From assembly GCA_903912485.1 (NCBI GenBank), contig CAIWHR010000557.1:1-43055 (forward strand): a DNA stretch of 43,055 nucleotides. The letters are read 5' to 3'. The notes below the pieces were generated by a model, which had not been told where the DNA came from, searched no databases, and saw only the letters and a list, made by a program, of their open reading frames with translations. Shown here piece by piece: positions 16,961-24,686 of the stretch (the first letter of the stretch is position 1; the number at the start of each line of letters is the position of its first letter). Source of the DNA: an uncultured beta proteobacterium. Its GTDB lineage: Bacteria > Pseudomonadota > Gammaproteobacteria > Burkholderiales > Casimicrobiaceae. A program made the translations under genes and the position numbers.

Positions 16961-18010
16961 ATGAAACGCGAACCCCCCGCGCGTAAACGCCGTGGCCACG
17001 GAGCGGTGCTCATCAGCGATGTGGCGCGACTGGCGGGCGTTTCCGCGATCACCGTTTCCCGCACGCTGAACAAGCCGCAGATCGTCGCCGATTCGACCCG
17101 CAGGGCGGTGCAGGCGGCGGTCGACCGCCTGGGCTACATCCCGAATCGACTGGCCGGCAACCTGGCCTCGACGCAGACCCGCACCATCGGCGTCGTGATT
17201 CCGTCGCTCTTCAGCAACATCTTCGCCGATTCGGTCCGCGGCATGACCGACGTGCTGGGCAGCGAAGGCTACCAGGTGCTGCTCGGCGTGACCGATGATT
17301 CGCTGGACATGGAGACGAAGCACGTCGTCTCGCTGCTCGGTCAGCGCGTCGCGGGCGTCATCCTGACGGGGGGAATGCACCAGAGGCGCACCCGCGAGCT
17401 GCTGAAGAATTCGGGCGTGCCGGTGGTCGAGACCAACGTCATGGTGCGCAGCTCCATCGACATGGTCGTCGGCTATTCGAACGAAGCCGCCGCCTACGCG
17501 ATGACCCGGCATCTTGCCCGCTGCGGGTATCGCCGGATCGGCTTTGTCACCACGCCGATGGAACGCAACGACCGCGCGCAGGCGCGCCGGGCGGGCTGGC
17601 TGCGCGCCGTGCGGGAATTCGGCCTCGTCGAGCGCGCCGGCCTGTTCCGGGAGGCCACGCTCACCGTTTCGCACGGCGCTCGCGCCTTCGGCGAGATGCT
17701 GGCGTCGGACCCGGACGTGGAGGCCGTGTTTCTTGCCCACGACATGTTGGCCTCGGGGGCGATGTTCGAGGCCCGCCGGCGCGGCCTGCGCGTTCCCGAC
17801 GACGTCGGCATCGCCGGCTTCGACGATCTCGACATCGCGCAGGAGTTCGTGCCCGCACTGACGACGGTGCGCACGCCGCGCTACGCCATCGGCTCCACCG
17901 CCGCCCGGATGGTGCTGCAGCGCATTCGCGGCGAGGCCACCGGCTCAGCGTGCGTGGACATGGGCTTCGAGATCGTGCAACGCGACTCGACCCGGCGCCC
18001 GCCCGCCTGA
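16961..18010 (+). CDS. LacI-family transcriptional regulator, GntR-like subgroup
   Basis: A 349-residue repressor. ATG 16961 is chosen because AGGA lies 5 bases before it. An ATG at 16940 in frame falls inside the operator and lacks a ribosome-binding site. The helix-turn-helix and hinge read LISDVARLAGVSAITVSRTL to YIPNRLAGNL. The effector domain follows: TIGVVIPSLFSNIFADSVRG, GVILTGGMHQRRTRELL, VVGYSNEAAAYAM and VGIAGFDDLDIAQEF. The pattern is closest, by eye, to gluconate repressor GntR. It converges on the TRAP genes 37 bases away. The shared operator (16926, 26308) makes it the likely repressor of the whole catabolic run. The inducer is unknown; sugar acids are plausible. Confidence 0.9.
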   Translation: MKREPPARKRRGHGAVLISDVARLAGVSAITVSRTLNKPQIVADSTRRAVQAAVDRLGYIPNRLAGNLASTQTRTIGVVIPSLFSNIFADSVRGMTDVLGSEGYQVLLGVTDDSLDMETKHVVSLLGQRVAGVILTGGMHQRRTRELLKNSGVPVVETNVMVRSSIDMVVGYSNEAAAYAMTRHLARCGYRRIGFVTTPMERNDRAQARRAGWLRAVREFGLVERAGLFREATLTVSHGARAFGEMLASDPDVEAVFLAHDMLASGAMFEARRRGLRVPDDVGIAGFDDLDIAQEFVPALTTVRTPRYAIGSTAARMVLQRIRGEATGSACVDMGFEIVQRDSTRRPPA

Positions 18011-18019
18011 GCCCGCCGT

Positions 18020-18035
18020 CCCGCCTTCCGGCGGG
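18020..18035. terminator. Hairpin between convergent regulator and dctM genes
   Basis: CCCGCC (18020-18025) and GGCGGG (18030-18035) enclose a TTCC tetraloop. It lies 10 bases after the regulator stop and 12 bases beyond the dctM stop. A U-tract is lacking on the plus strand; CCGCCTATTTCTT further on is only mildly T-rich. It could serve both genes. Confidence 0.45.
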
Positions 18036-18047
18036 GGCGTCTGCCGC

Positions 18048-19337
18048 CTATTTCTTGAGGAACATGTCGGGCAGCATCATCGCGACCGGCGGGTACGCGA
18101 TCATCAGCGCGACGATCAGCATCATGATGAACACGAACATGGCGACGTAGGGGACGCAGGGCCCGGTCTTGACGCGGGCCAGCCCGCAGGTGATGTTCAG
18201 CAGGATTCCGACCGGCGGCGTGATCCCGCCGATCTGCATGACGATGACGATGATGACGCCGAAATACACCGGGTCGAAACCGTATTTCATGCCCATGATG
18301 TTCAGCAGCGGTCCGAAGATCGTCGCCATCGCGAGCACCTCCATGACGGTGCCGAGGATGAGCAGGAACACGAGGACGATGCCGAGAAACAGGTACGAGT
18401 TCGTGGTCAGCGACGTCATGAACCCGACCACGGCCTCGGGCACGTTCTGCCACGCCAGCAGCCAGCCGAAGACCGACGCAAACAGGATGATGGACATCAC
18501 CATCGCGGTCACCGAGGCCGCGTCGACGAATATCTTCGGCATGTCCTTGTACGTGAACGCCTTGTAGAAAAACTTGCCCACGACGAAGGCGTAGACCACG
18601 GCGACGGTCCCGGCCTCGGTCGGAGTGAAGATGCCGCCGGCAATCCCGCCCATGATGATGAGCGGCATGCCGAGCGCCGGGATCGCGATCTTCGCCTCCC
18701 TGGCGACTGCGCGGAGACCGACCCACTTCTCGCTGGCGATGCCGGGCTGGACGCGGGGGCTGGCATAGAAGTACACGACGACCATGAAGGCCAGCCCGAT
18801 CAGCACCCCCGGCAGGAAGCCGGCGAGGAAGAGCCCCCCGATCGAGACGTTGGTCATCGACCCGTAGAGGATCATCAGGATGCTCGGCGGAATGATCGGC
18901 CCCAGCGAGCCGGCCGCGGCCTGCAACGCCGCCACGAAGGGCCGCCCGTAGCCCTTCTCGATCATCGAAGGCACCATCACCGAGCCGATGGCGGTGGTGT
19001 CCGCCACGGCCGATCCGGACACTCCCGCAAAGATCATGCTCGACAGGACGCAGGTCTGACCGAGCCCGCCGCGGATGTGCCCGATGATTGCGTGGGCAAA
19101 GTTGACCAGCCGTATCGTCAGGCCGCCACGGTTCATCAGTTCGCCGGAAAGGACGAACAGCGGAATGGCGAGCAGCGCGAAGCTGTCGGCCGCACTGGCG
19201 ATCCGCTGCGCGAAGACGACCAGCGAGATGTCGGTCATGGTGATCGCGGCCAGCACCGACAGGCCGATGGAAAAGCCGATCGGGACGCCGATGATGATCA
19301 GGACGAAGAACAGCGCGAACATGACAATCGCTTCCAT
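18048..19337 (-). CDS. dctM: TRAP transporter large permease subunit
   Basis: A 429-residue polytopic membrane protein with about 12 hydrophobic helices, the size of DctM. ATG 19337 is taken because AAGGAGT precedes it; a GTG four codons upstream is another possible start but overlaps that box. Typical sequences are SGELMNRGGLTIRLVNFA, VSGSAVADTTAIGSVMVP, IIPPSILMILYG, FTPTEAGTVAVVYAF and MQIGGITPPVGILLN. With DctQ and DctP it drives sodium-coupled import of an organic anion or polyol across the inner membrane. It is the last gene of the run, 103 bases after dctQ. Confidence 0.95.
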   Translation of the reverse strand: MEAIVMFALFFVLIIIGVPIGFSIGLSVLAAITMTDISLVVFAQRIASAADSFALLAIPLFVLSGELMNRGGLTIRLVNFAHAIIGHIRGGLGQTCVLSSMIFAGVSGSAVADTTAIGSVMVPSMIEKGYGRPFVAALQAAAGSLGPIIPPSILMILYGSMTNVSIGGLFLAGFLPGVLIGLAFMVVVYFYASPRVQPGIASEKWVGLRAVAREAKIAIPALGMPLIIMGGIAGGIFTPTEAGTVAVVYAFVVGKFFYKAFTYKDMPKIFVDAASVTAMVMSIILFASVFGWLLAWQNVPEAVVGFMTSLTTNSYLFLGIVLVFLLILGTVMEVLAMATIFGPLLNIMGMKYGFDPVYFGVIIVIVMQIGGITPPVGILLNITCGLARVKTGPCVPYVAMFVFIMMLIVALMIAYPPVAMMLPDMFLKK

Positions 19338-19440
19338 GGCCCTGGTCACTCCTTGCGTGTCGGATGCAGCGGTTGCCCAATTGCCATTTTCGGATTCCTC
19401 TGTTCGTGCATCCGGCGAAGCCGCCGGCCGATCGGCCGCG

Positions 19441-19908
19441 TCAGCTCGCCGGCTTTCCCGCGAATCGCCGGTACAGCCGGATCGTCAACTCGATGACCAT
19501 CAGCGCGCTGCCGAAGGGCAGCGCCGCGTAGACGACCATCTTCGGCAGGCCCAGACCGGAGGTGGACTGGCCCGCCGAGAGGTTCATGAGCATGACGCCG
19601 GAGATGGTCAGCACCACGAACAGCGCGTAGATGAGGACGTCGATCAGGGTGAACATGAAGACCCTGTACTTCCCCTGGTAGCGGTCCATCAGGAAGTCGA
19701 CGGTAGCGTGCTCCGCCCGGACGAAGCTGACGACGATGCCCGTGAACACCAGCCACACGAAGGCGTAGCGGGACAGCTCTTCCGTCCAGGCGAGCGAAAA
19801 GTTCAGGACGTAACGGAAGATGACCTGCAGGAACGTCGTGACGGCGAGCACGGTGAAGCACACCACGATCAACCACTCGCTTAGCCGCAGATGGCTGGAT
19901 TTCTTCAT
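19441..19908 (-). CDS. dctQ: TRAP transporter small permease subunit
   Basis: A 155-residue protein with four hydrophobic helices and the family signature around VTTFLQVIFRYVLNFSLAWTEELSRYAFVW (shown here only to mark residues 23-52: FQVxxRY and W-x-EE-x-x-R). It continues with RAEHATVDFLMDRYQGKYR. The DctQ subunit supports the DctM channel and docks the loaded DctP receptor. It lies between dctP (194 bases upstream) and dctM. The long gap before it contains a stem-loop. Size and motifs match the family fully. Confidence 0.93.
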   Translation of the reverse strand: MKKSSHLRLSEWLIVVCFTVLAVTTFLQVIFRYVLNFSLAWTEELSRYAFVWLVFTGIVVSFVRAEHATVDFLMDRYQGKYRVFMFTLIDVLIYALFVVLTISGVMLMNLSAGQSTSGLGLPKMVVYAALPFGSALMVIELTIRLYRRFAGKPAS

Positions 19909-20073
19909 GCCCGTACCCCGATGGCTGAGATGGTTGACGCGCTTCGCGATCCGGACGCGGAAGCGGCCCGATGGCCGCCGCCCCCGGGCGCGAAGCCGTC
20001 GGCGGCTTCACGCGCTCGTGCGCAGCGCGGCGGGCGGCGGGCCGGCGGCCCGGATCGCCGATCGTCTGCGAAG

Positions 20074-20093
20074 GCCCGGCCCGAAGACCGGGC
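20074..20093 (-). terminator. Stem-loop just after dctP, before dctQ
   Basis: GCCCGG (20074-20079) and CCGGGC (20088-20093) pair around an 8-base loop, starting 10 bases after the dctP stop. The following ~165 bases to dctQ are non-coding and GC-rich. No U-tract follows on the minus strand. An mRNA-end or attenuator structure here would let the binding protein be made in excess over the permease, as is common in binding-protein operons; that role is inference. Confidence 0.45.
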
Positions 20094-20102
20094 GCGGTCC
20101 GG

Positions 20103-21092
20103 CTACCTGCCGAGTTCCTTGCGGATCTTCTGCACGAACTCGAAGATGCCCCGTTCCTTCGCGTATTCGTCGACCATGGGGAGAAAGCGCTTCGCCAGTT
20201 CCTTCTCGTCCAGGTAGGTGGTCTTGAAGCCGTACTTCTCTTCCAGCGTCTTGCGGGCCGTCTTTTCCGCTTCGGCGCCGGTAAAGGGCCGGAACCAGAT
20301 GCCGGCTTCCTTCGCCGCGTCCTTGAAGATCTGCTGGTGCTCCTTCGGCAGCTTCTGGTAGAACTTCTCGCTCATTTCCCACACCGCCGACTGGTAGAGG
20401 TGATGCGAGACGATGGCGCGATTCTCGATCTCGAAGAACTTCATCGCGATGACGCCCGGGTCTTCCTGCTCGTGCCCGCTGACCACGCCCGTCTGCACCG
20501 CCGTGTAGATTTCGTTGAACGGCAGCGGCGTGGGGTTCATGCCCATGGTACGCAGCACCTTGAGGTACAGGGGCGAATTGGGCGACCGGATCTTGATGCC
20601 CTTCAGATCGTCGATGGTGGCGACGTTCTTGTCCTTCAGCCAGATGTTGCGGTAGGCCTGGTCGACGAACCAGAGGATCCGCACGCCGGTCTTGGCCAGG
20701 AACATTTCGGCGAGTTCGTCGCCGATCTTGCCGTTGAGGATCCTGTGCACGTCGTCGAAATTGCTCAGCACGCCCGGCAGGCCGATCGCCTCGAACTCCT
20801 TGACGTGGTTGGGCAATATCGCCGAATACCCGAACTGCATTTCGAGCGTGCCGGCCTGCATCTGCTCCAGCATCGCGCCTTCGTCGCCGAGCACGCTGTT
20901 GTAGAACACCTTGAACGCGTAGGCGTTGTTCGTCTTCTCGTTGACGATCGCCTGGAACTTCTCCATGTACTTGTTCATGTAGAACGATTCGGACTGGATG
21001 CTGCCGATCCGGACCGGTATCGGGGCGGCCGCGGCCGTGCCCATGGCCAACAACATCAAGAAGCCAACGACGGTAGACATGAAGCGTTTCAT
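20103..21092 (-). CDS. dctP: TRAP transporter periplasmic solute-binding protein, DctP family
   Basis: A 329-residue protein. ATG 21092 follows a near-perfect AGGAGGAG box 7 bases upstream, the strongest ribosome-binding site in this run. The signal peptide is MKRFMSTVVGFLMLLAMGTAAAA. The binding domain shows YMNKYMEKFQAIVNEKT, LKGIKIRSPNSPLYLKVLR with the conserved Arg that usually grips the ligand carboxylate, and MNPTPLPFNEIYTAVQTGVV. The 'DGxE' after GVV is SGHEQED. The conserved Arg hints at a carboxylated ligand such as a sugar acid, though DctP proteins for polyols are also known. Partners are DctQ and DctM downstream; catabolic genes lie upstream. Confidence 0.94.
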   Translation of the reverse strand: MKRFMSTVVGFLMLLAMGTAAAAPIPVRIGSIQSESFYMNKYMEKFQAIVNEKTNNAYAFKVFYNSVLGDEGAMLEQMQAGTLEMQFGYSAILPNHVKEFEAIGLPGVLSNFDDVHRILNGKIGDELAEMFLAKTGVRILWFVDQAYRNIWLKDKNVATIDDLKGIKIRSPNSPLYLKVLRTMGMNPTPLPFNEIYTAVQTGVVSGHEQEDPGVIAMKFFEIENRAIVSHHLYQSAVWEMSEKFYQKLPKEHQQIFKDAAKEAGIWFRPFTGAEAEKTARKTLEEKYGFKTTYLDEKELAKRFLPMVDEYAKERGIFEFVQKIRKELGR

Positions 21093-21198
21093 CTTTGCTC
21101 TCCTCCTGGACTGAATCGTTCCGGAACTGCAGTTGTGATCAACCAATGAATCCGCTGCGGCTCGAGTCTGACGCCCGGCCTGCAGAAAACCGTACCGC

Positions 21199-22296
21199 CT
21201 ACTTCGCCCTGGATCCGGCGCCCAACGCATCGGCAGCGAGCACCGCCCGCTCCAGCCGTGCCTCGTCCACCGGCTTGATCAGCGCGCGCACGTAAGGTGC
21301 GCGCTCCCAAGTGTGACGGGCGATCTGCGCGGCGACTCCGGCAGGATCCCCCGGATACCCCAGTTGCGCAAGCGAGCACGGCAACCCCATGCGCCCGTAG
21401 AAGTCGACCAGGTCCGCGACAAAGGCCGCCGGCCGCTCTTCCAGAACCAGCTGCACCAGCAGGCCGAACGCCACCTGCTCGCCGTGCAGGGCCCGGGCGA
21501 GCTCGGGTACGGTCGACAAGCCGCGGGTCATCGAATGGGCGATCGACAGCCCGCCGTTCTCGAACGCCAGCCCGGAGAGCAGGATGGTCGCCTCCACCGT
21601 GCGCTCGAAGTCTTCGCTGAGCTGCTTCGCGCGCGACGCCGCGAGCGCACCCTCGGCGTGCGCGCGAATGGCGGCGTAGCAGGCGTCGGCCAGCGTCAGC
21701 GCCAGATACGGCGGGCGCGCCTTGTAGAAATTGTTGCCGCCCGTCGCGAAGCACTGCTCGGCCTCGAACTTCTTCGACAGCGCGTCGCCCACGCCGGAGA
21801 CGAAGAACCGCTCCGGCGCCCCGATGATCACCGCGGTGTCGACCAGCACGGCGTCCGGATTGACGGGCATGGCCCGGACCTCGTGCAGCACGTGGTCCTT
21901 CGTGTAGACGACCACCAGCCGGCTGGTGGGCGAGTCGTTCGACGCGATGGTCGGCACGATGATCAGCGGCCGGTCAAGCTGGATGCGCACGCCCTTGGCC
22001 GTGTCGATGGCCTTGCCGCCACCGACGCCTATCACCACGTCGGCGCCGGCCGCGCCGGCCTCGGCGCCGAGGCGCGCGATCTCGTCGGCGGTGCACTCGC
22101 CGCCGAATTCGGCGAAGCGGGTCGCGCCGGCCAGCGGGCCCAGGCTGGCTTCGAGGCGCTGGCGCAGCAATGCCAGAACGATTCCGTCGGCAATCACCAG
22201 CGGGTGCTTGCCATAGCCTCCCGCCAGCTCGCCGAGCTGATCGAGCGCCCCCGGACCCTGCACGTAGCGATGCGGCGAACCGAATGCACGCAGCAT
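21199..22296 (-). CDS. Iron-type alcohol dehydrogenase, glycerol dehydrogenase (GldA)-like
   Basis: A 365-residue cytoplasmic NAD-dependent enzyme. GVGGGKAIDTAK (~90-101) is the nucleotide loop. VPTIASNDSPTS (~114) and NPDAVLVDT (~146) follow. Predicted metal ligands are Asp171 (SGVGDAL), His254 (SIAHSM) and His271 (LHGEQVAFG), in the same spacing as in GldA, which is about the same length. GldA oxidises glycerol to dihydroxyacetone and accepts other vicinal diols. Here the neighbours suggest oxidation of an imported polyol or hydroxy compound to a ketone. Its ATG is 4 bases after the kinase stop, so the two genes are tightly coupled. Confidence 0.9.
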   Translation of the reverse strand: MLRAFGSPHRYVQGPGALDQLGELAGGYGKHPLVIADGIVLALLRQRLEASLGPLAGATRFAEFGGECTADEIARLGAEAGAAGADVVIGVGGGKAIDTAKGVRIQLDRPLIIVPTIASNDSPTSRLVVVYTKDHVLHEVRAMPVNPDAVLVDTAVIIGAPERFFVSGVGDALSKKFEAEQCFATGGNNFYKARPPYLALTLADACYAAIRAHAEGALAASRAKQLSEDFERTVEATILLSGLAFENGGLSIAHSMTRGLSTVPELARALHGEQVAFGLLVQLVLEERPAAFVADLVDFYGRMGLPCSLAQLGYPGDPAGVAAQIARHTWERAPYVRALIKPVDEARLERAVLAADALGAGSRAK

Positions 22297-22300
22297 GACG

Positions 22301-23821
22301 TCAGGCCTTCCCGACGGCGGAGAGCCGGTGGTTGATGTCGATCAATTGCTTCGCCGTGTCGTGATAGATCCCGTACATCTCCTCGTACAGCGGACGGCGG
22401 GTCGGATCGGGTTCGTGGCGCGCGACCACCGAGATGCACTGCTTCGCCGCGGTGATCTCGTCCGGAAACACCCCGACGCCGACGCCCGCGACCAGCGCCG
22501 CACCGAACGACGCGTCGGTCACGCGCGGCACGAGGATCGAGATGCCCAGCACGTCGGCAACGATCTGCCGCCACGTGGAGCTCCGCGCGCCGCCGCCGAT
22601 GATGCGCGCCTCGGCCATGCCGAGGTTCTGCGCACGCAGCTGCTCGAGAACGTCGCGGAGCGAGAACGCGATCCCTTCGTAGAGCGCGCGTACGAAGTGA
22701 CCGCGGTCGTGGCGGAACGTCATGCCGACGAAATCGGCGCGCAACAGCGGATCCCAGTGCGGCGCGCGCTCACCCTGCATGTACGGGTGAAACAGCAGCC
22801 CGTCGGCGCCCGGCGCGATGCCGGTGGCGAGTCGATCCATCGTGCTGAACGCCTCGGCGCCACTGCCACCGGGCTCGAGGAAGAACCGGTCGCGCAGCCA
22901 TCGATGCGCCGAGGCGCAGGAGTTGGTCGCGGTGATCGTGTACCAGTGTCCCGGGATCACAAACGGATAGTTGATCAGCGTCGGGTGCACGTGCGGCTGG
23001 CGCCCGACGATGCACACGGCACCCGCCGTCGCGAGCTTCACTGTCCCCTGGCCGACGGCGATCGCCCCCGCGCCGTAGACTTCGACCGAAGTGTCCGAGC
23101 TGCCGCAGACGACCGGGGTGCCGGCCGCCAGCCCGCTCGCCTGCGCCGCGGCCAGCAGGACGGTCCCCACGACCGTCGTCGGTTTGACGATGGGCGGCAG
23201 GATGCGCATGTCCAGATCGATCATCGAGCACAGCCGCTCCGACCACGCGTTGTTGGCGGCGTCGAAGAGCAGCGTGCCGACCGCCTCGGTGGGGTCGGTC
23301 TCCCACGTGCCGGTGAGGCGCGAGCGCAGCCAGTCCTTGGCGACGTACAGTCGCTTCGTCCGGGCGAGCGCCTCAGGCTCGTGGCGCGCAAGCCACAGCA
23401 GTTGCGACTGGGTCCAGGTCGGCGCGGGGCGGTTGCAGCCGATGGCGAGAATCTCCGCACCGTGCTTCTCCTGCAGTTCCTTCGTCTCGGCGCCGCTGCG
23501 CGCGTCGCTCCACAGGATCGCCGGGCGGATGACCCGGCCCTGCGCATCCTCCAGCACCGGCGTGTGCGCCCCGGCGCTGAAGGCGATCGCGGCGATCTCG
23601 TCGGCCGTGATGCCGGCCTCGGCCAGCGCGCGCGGTACCGTCGTGCACAGCGCCCGCCACCAATCGGCCGGATCCTGCTCGCTCCAGCCGGGATGCGCCG
23701 AGCGGGTCTCGATGTCGACGCCCGCCGAGCCGCCGACGCGGCCGTCGGGGGCAACGACCATCGTCTTCAGGCCGCCGGCGCCGATGTCGATGCCCATCAG
23801 CCAGATCTTCGCTGCGCTCAT
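22301..23821 (-). CDS. FGGY-family carbohydrate kinase, xylulokinase-like
   Basis: A 506-residue kinase, the usual family size. The ATP-site loop is MGIDIGAGGLKTMVV. HPGWSEQDPADWW, AAIAFSAGAHTPVL, ILWSDARSGAE and PTWTQSQLLWL make up the sugar side. The second domain has VCGSSDTSVEVYGAGA, YEGIAFSLRDVLEQL and the adenine-binding IGGGARSSTWRQIVADVLG. Members phosphorylate ketoses or polyols such as xylulose, ribulose, glycerol or erythritol. The IGGGA...W..I.AD pattern favours the xylulokinase branch. It lies 39 bases after the SDR gene. The exact sugar cannot be read from sequence. Confidence 0.92.
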   Translation of the reverse strand: MSAAKIWLMGIDIGAGGLKTMVVAPDGRVGGSAGVDIETRSAHPGWSEQDPADWWRALCTTVPRALAEAGITADEIAAIAFSAGAHTPVLEDAQGRVIRPAILWSDARSGAETKELQEKHGAEILAIGCNRPAPTWTQSQLLWLARHEPEALARTKRLYVAKDWLRSRLTGTWETDPTEAVGTLLFDAANNAWSERLCSMIDLDMRILPPIVKPTTVVGTVLLAAAQASGLAAGTPVVCGSSDTSVEVYGAGAIAVGQGTVKLATAGAVCIVGRQPHVHPTLINYPFVIPGHWYTITATNSCASAHRWLRDRFFLEPGGSGAEAFSTMDRLATGIAPGADGLLFHPYMQGERAPHWDPLLRADFVGMTFRHDRGHFVRALYEGIAFSLRDVLEQLRAQNLGMAEARIIGGGARSSTWRQIVADVLGISILVPRVTDASFGAALVAGVGVGVFPDEITAAKQCISVVARHEPDPTRRPLYEEMYGIYHDTAKQLIDINHRLSAVGKA

Positions 23822-23860
23822 GTGCCCATACCCCCCGTCCGTGACGTTGCCATGCTCACT

Positions 23861-24628
23861 TCAACCCCAGTAGAAATCGCGCCTGCCGCCATCCATGCAG
23901 ACATGCTCGCCGTTGATGAAGCCCGCGTGGGTCGAACACAGGAAAGCCACCAGCGCCGCGACTTCCTGCGGCTGGCACATGCGCCCCACCGGGTTCTGCT
24001 GGTGCAGCCGCTCGCGCATTTCGGGCGAAAACTGCGCGATCAGCGCGGTCTCGACGTAACCGGGCGCGATCGCGTTCGCGGTGATGCCGAAGGGCCCGAC
24101 CTCCTTGGCCAGCGTCTGCGTGAACCCCAGGATGCCGGCCTTCGCGGCGGAATAGTGCGCGACACCCGGCCGCCCGCCGCCGGTGAAATTCATCGAGCAG
24201 GTATTGACGATGCGGCCGAATCCTCCGGCCTTCATGTGCGGGATGACCTCCCGGGACCACAGGAACGTGCTCTTCATGTGGACGTGGATCATCGTGTCCC
24301 ACGCCTCGGCGGGCATGTCGGCGACGGGGTAGGCCGGCTTCACGCCGATCCCTGCGTTGTTGATCAGGATGTCGATCCTTCCGTAGCGCCGGGCCACGTC
24401 GGCCACCGTGCGCTTCGCCACCGCTTCGTCGGCGGCGTCGCCCGGGTAGAAGGCTGCGTCGATGCCTTCGGTCGCGAGCGCGGCGACCGCGCGCTCCGCG
24501 GTGGCCGCATCGAGGTCGTTGATCACGACCGTCGCGCCCTCGCCGCCGAGCACCCGGGCGTCGGCGAGACCGATGCCCTGGCCGCCGCCAGTGATCAACG
24601 CCACCCTGCCTGCAAGACCCAGGTCCAT
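23861..24628 (-). CDS. Short-chain dehydrogenase/reductase
   Basis: A 255-residue classical SDR. ATG 24628 has GAGGAGT 5 bases upstream; the same frame is open further but without a start this good. Rossmann loop TGGGQGIG (13-20), NNAG (90-93), Ser145 in NTCSMN, and the catalytic Tyr159/Lys163 pair in HYSAAK are present. PGYVETAL and CMDGG complete the family marks. Asp38 after the second strand (VINDLD) favours NAD over NADP. The place of the Asn of the catalytic tetrad is His117 (VHMKSTF), a common variant. It lies between the oxidase and kinase genes and probably oxidises a secondary hydroxyl of the same substrate. Confidence 0.92.
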   Translation of the reverse strand: MDLGLAGRVALITGGGQGIGLADARVLGGEGATVVINDLDAATAERAVAALATEGIDAAFYPGDAADEAVAKRTVADVARRYGRIDILINNAGIGVKPAYPVADMPAEAWDTMIHVHMKSTFLWSREVIPHMKAGGFGRIVNTCSMNFTGGGRPGVAHYSAAKAGILGFTQTLAKEVGPFGITANAIAPGYVETALIAQFSPEMRERLHQQNPVGRMCQPQEVAALVAFLCSTHAGFINGEHVCMDGGRRDFYWG

Positions 24629-24686
24629 CGTCACTCCTCGCTCGGTCCGGCGATCGGGGCCGCCGCCGGACCTGCGGCTCGCTTCG

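Noticed and set aside
23861-24628. Loss of the catalytic Asn in the SDR (His117)
   Set aside because: His at this place is a common variant in active SDRs, so it is not evidence of inactivity.
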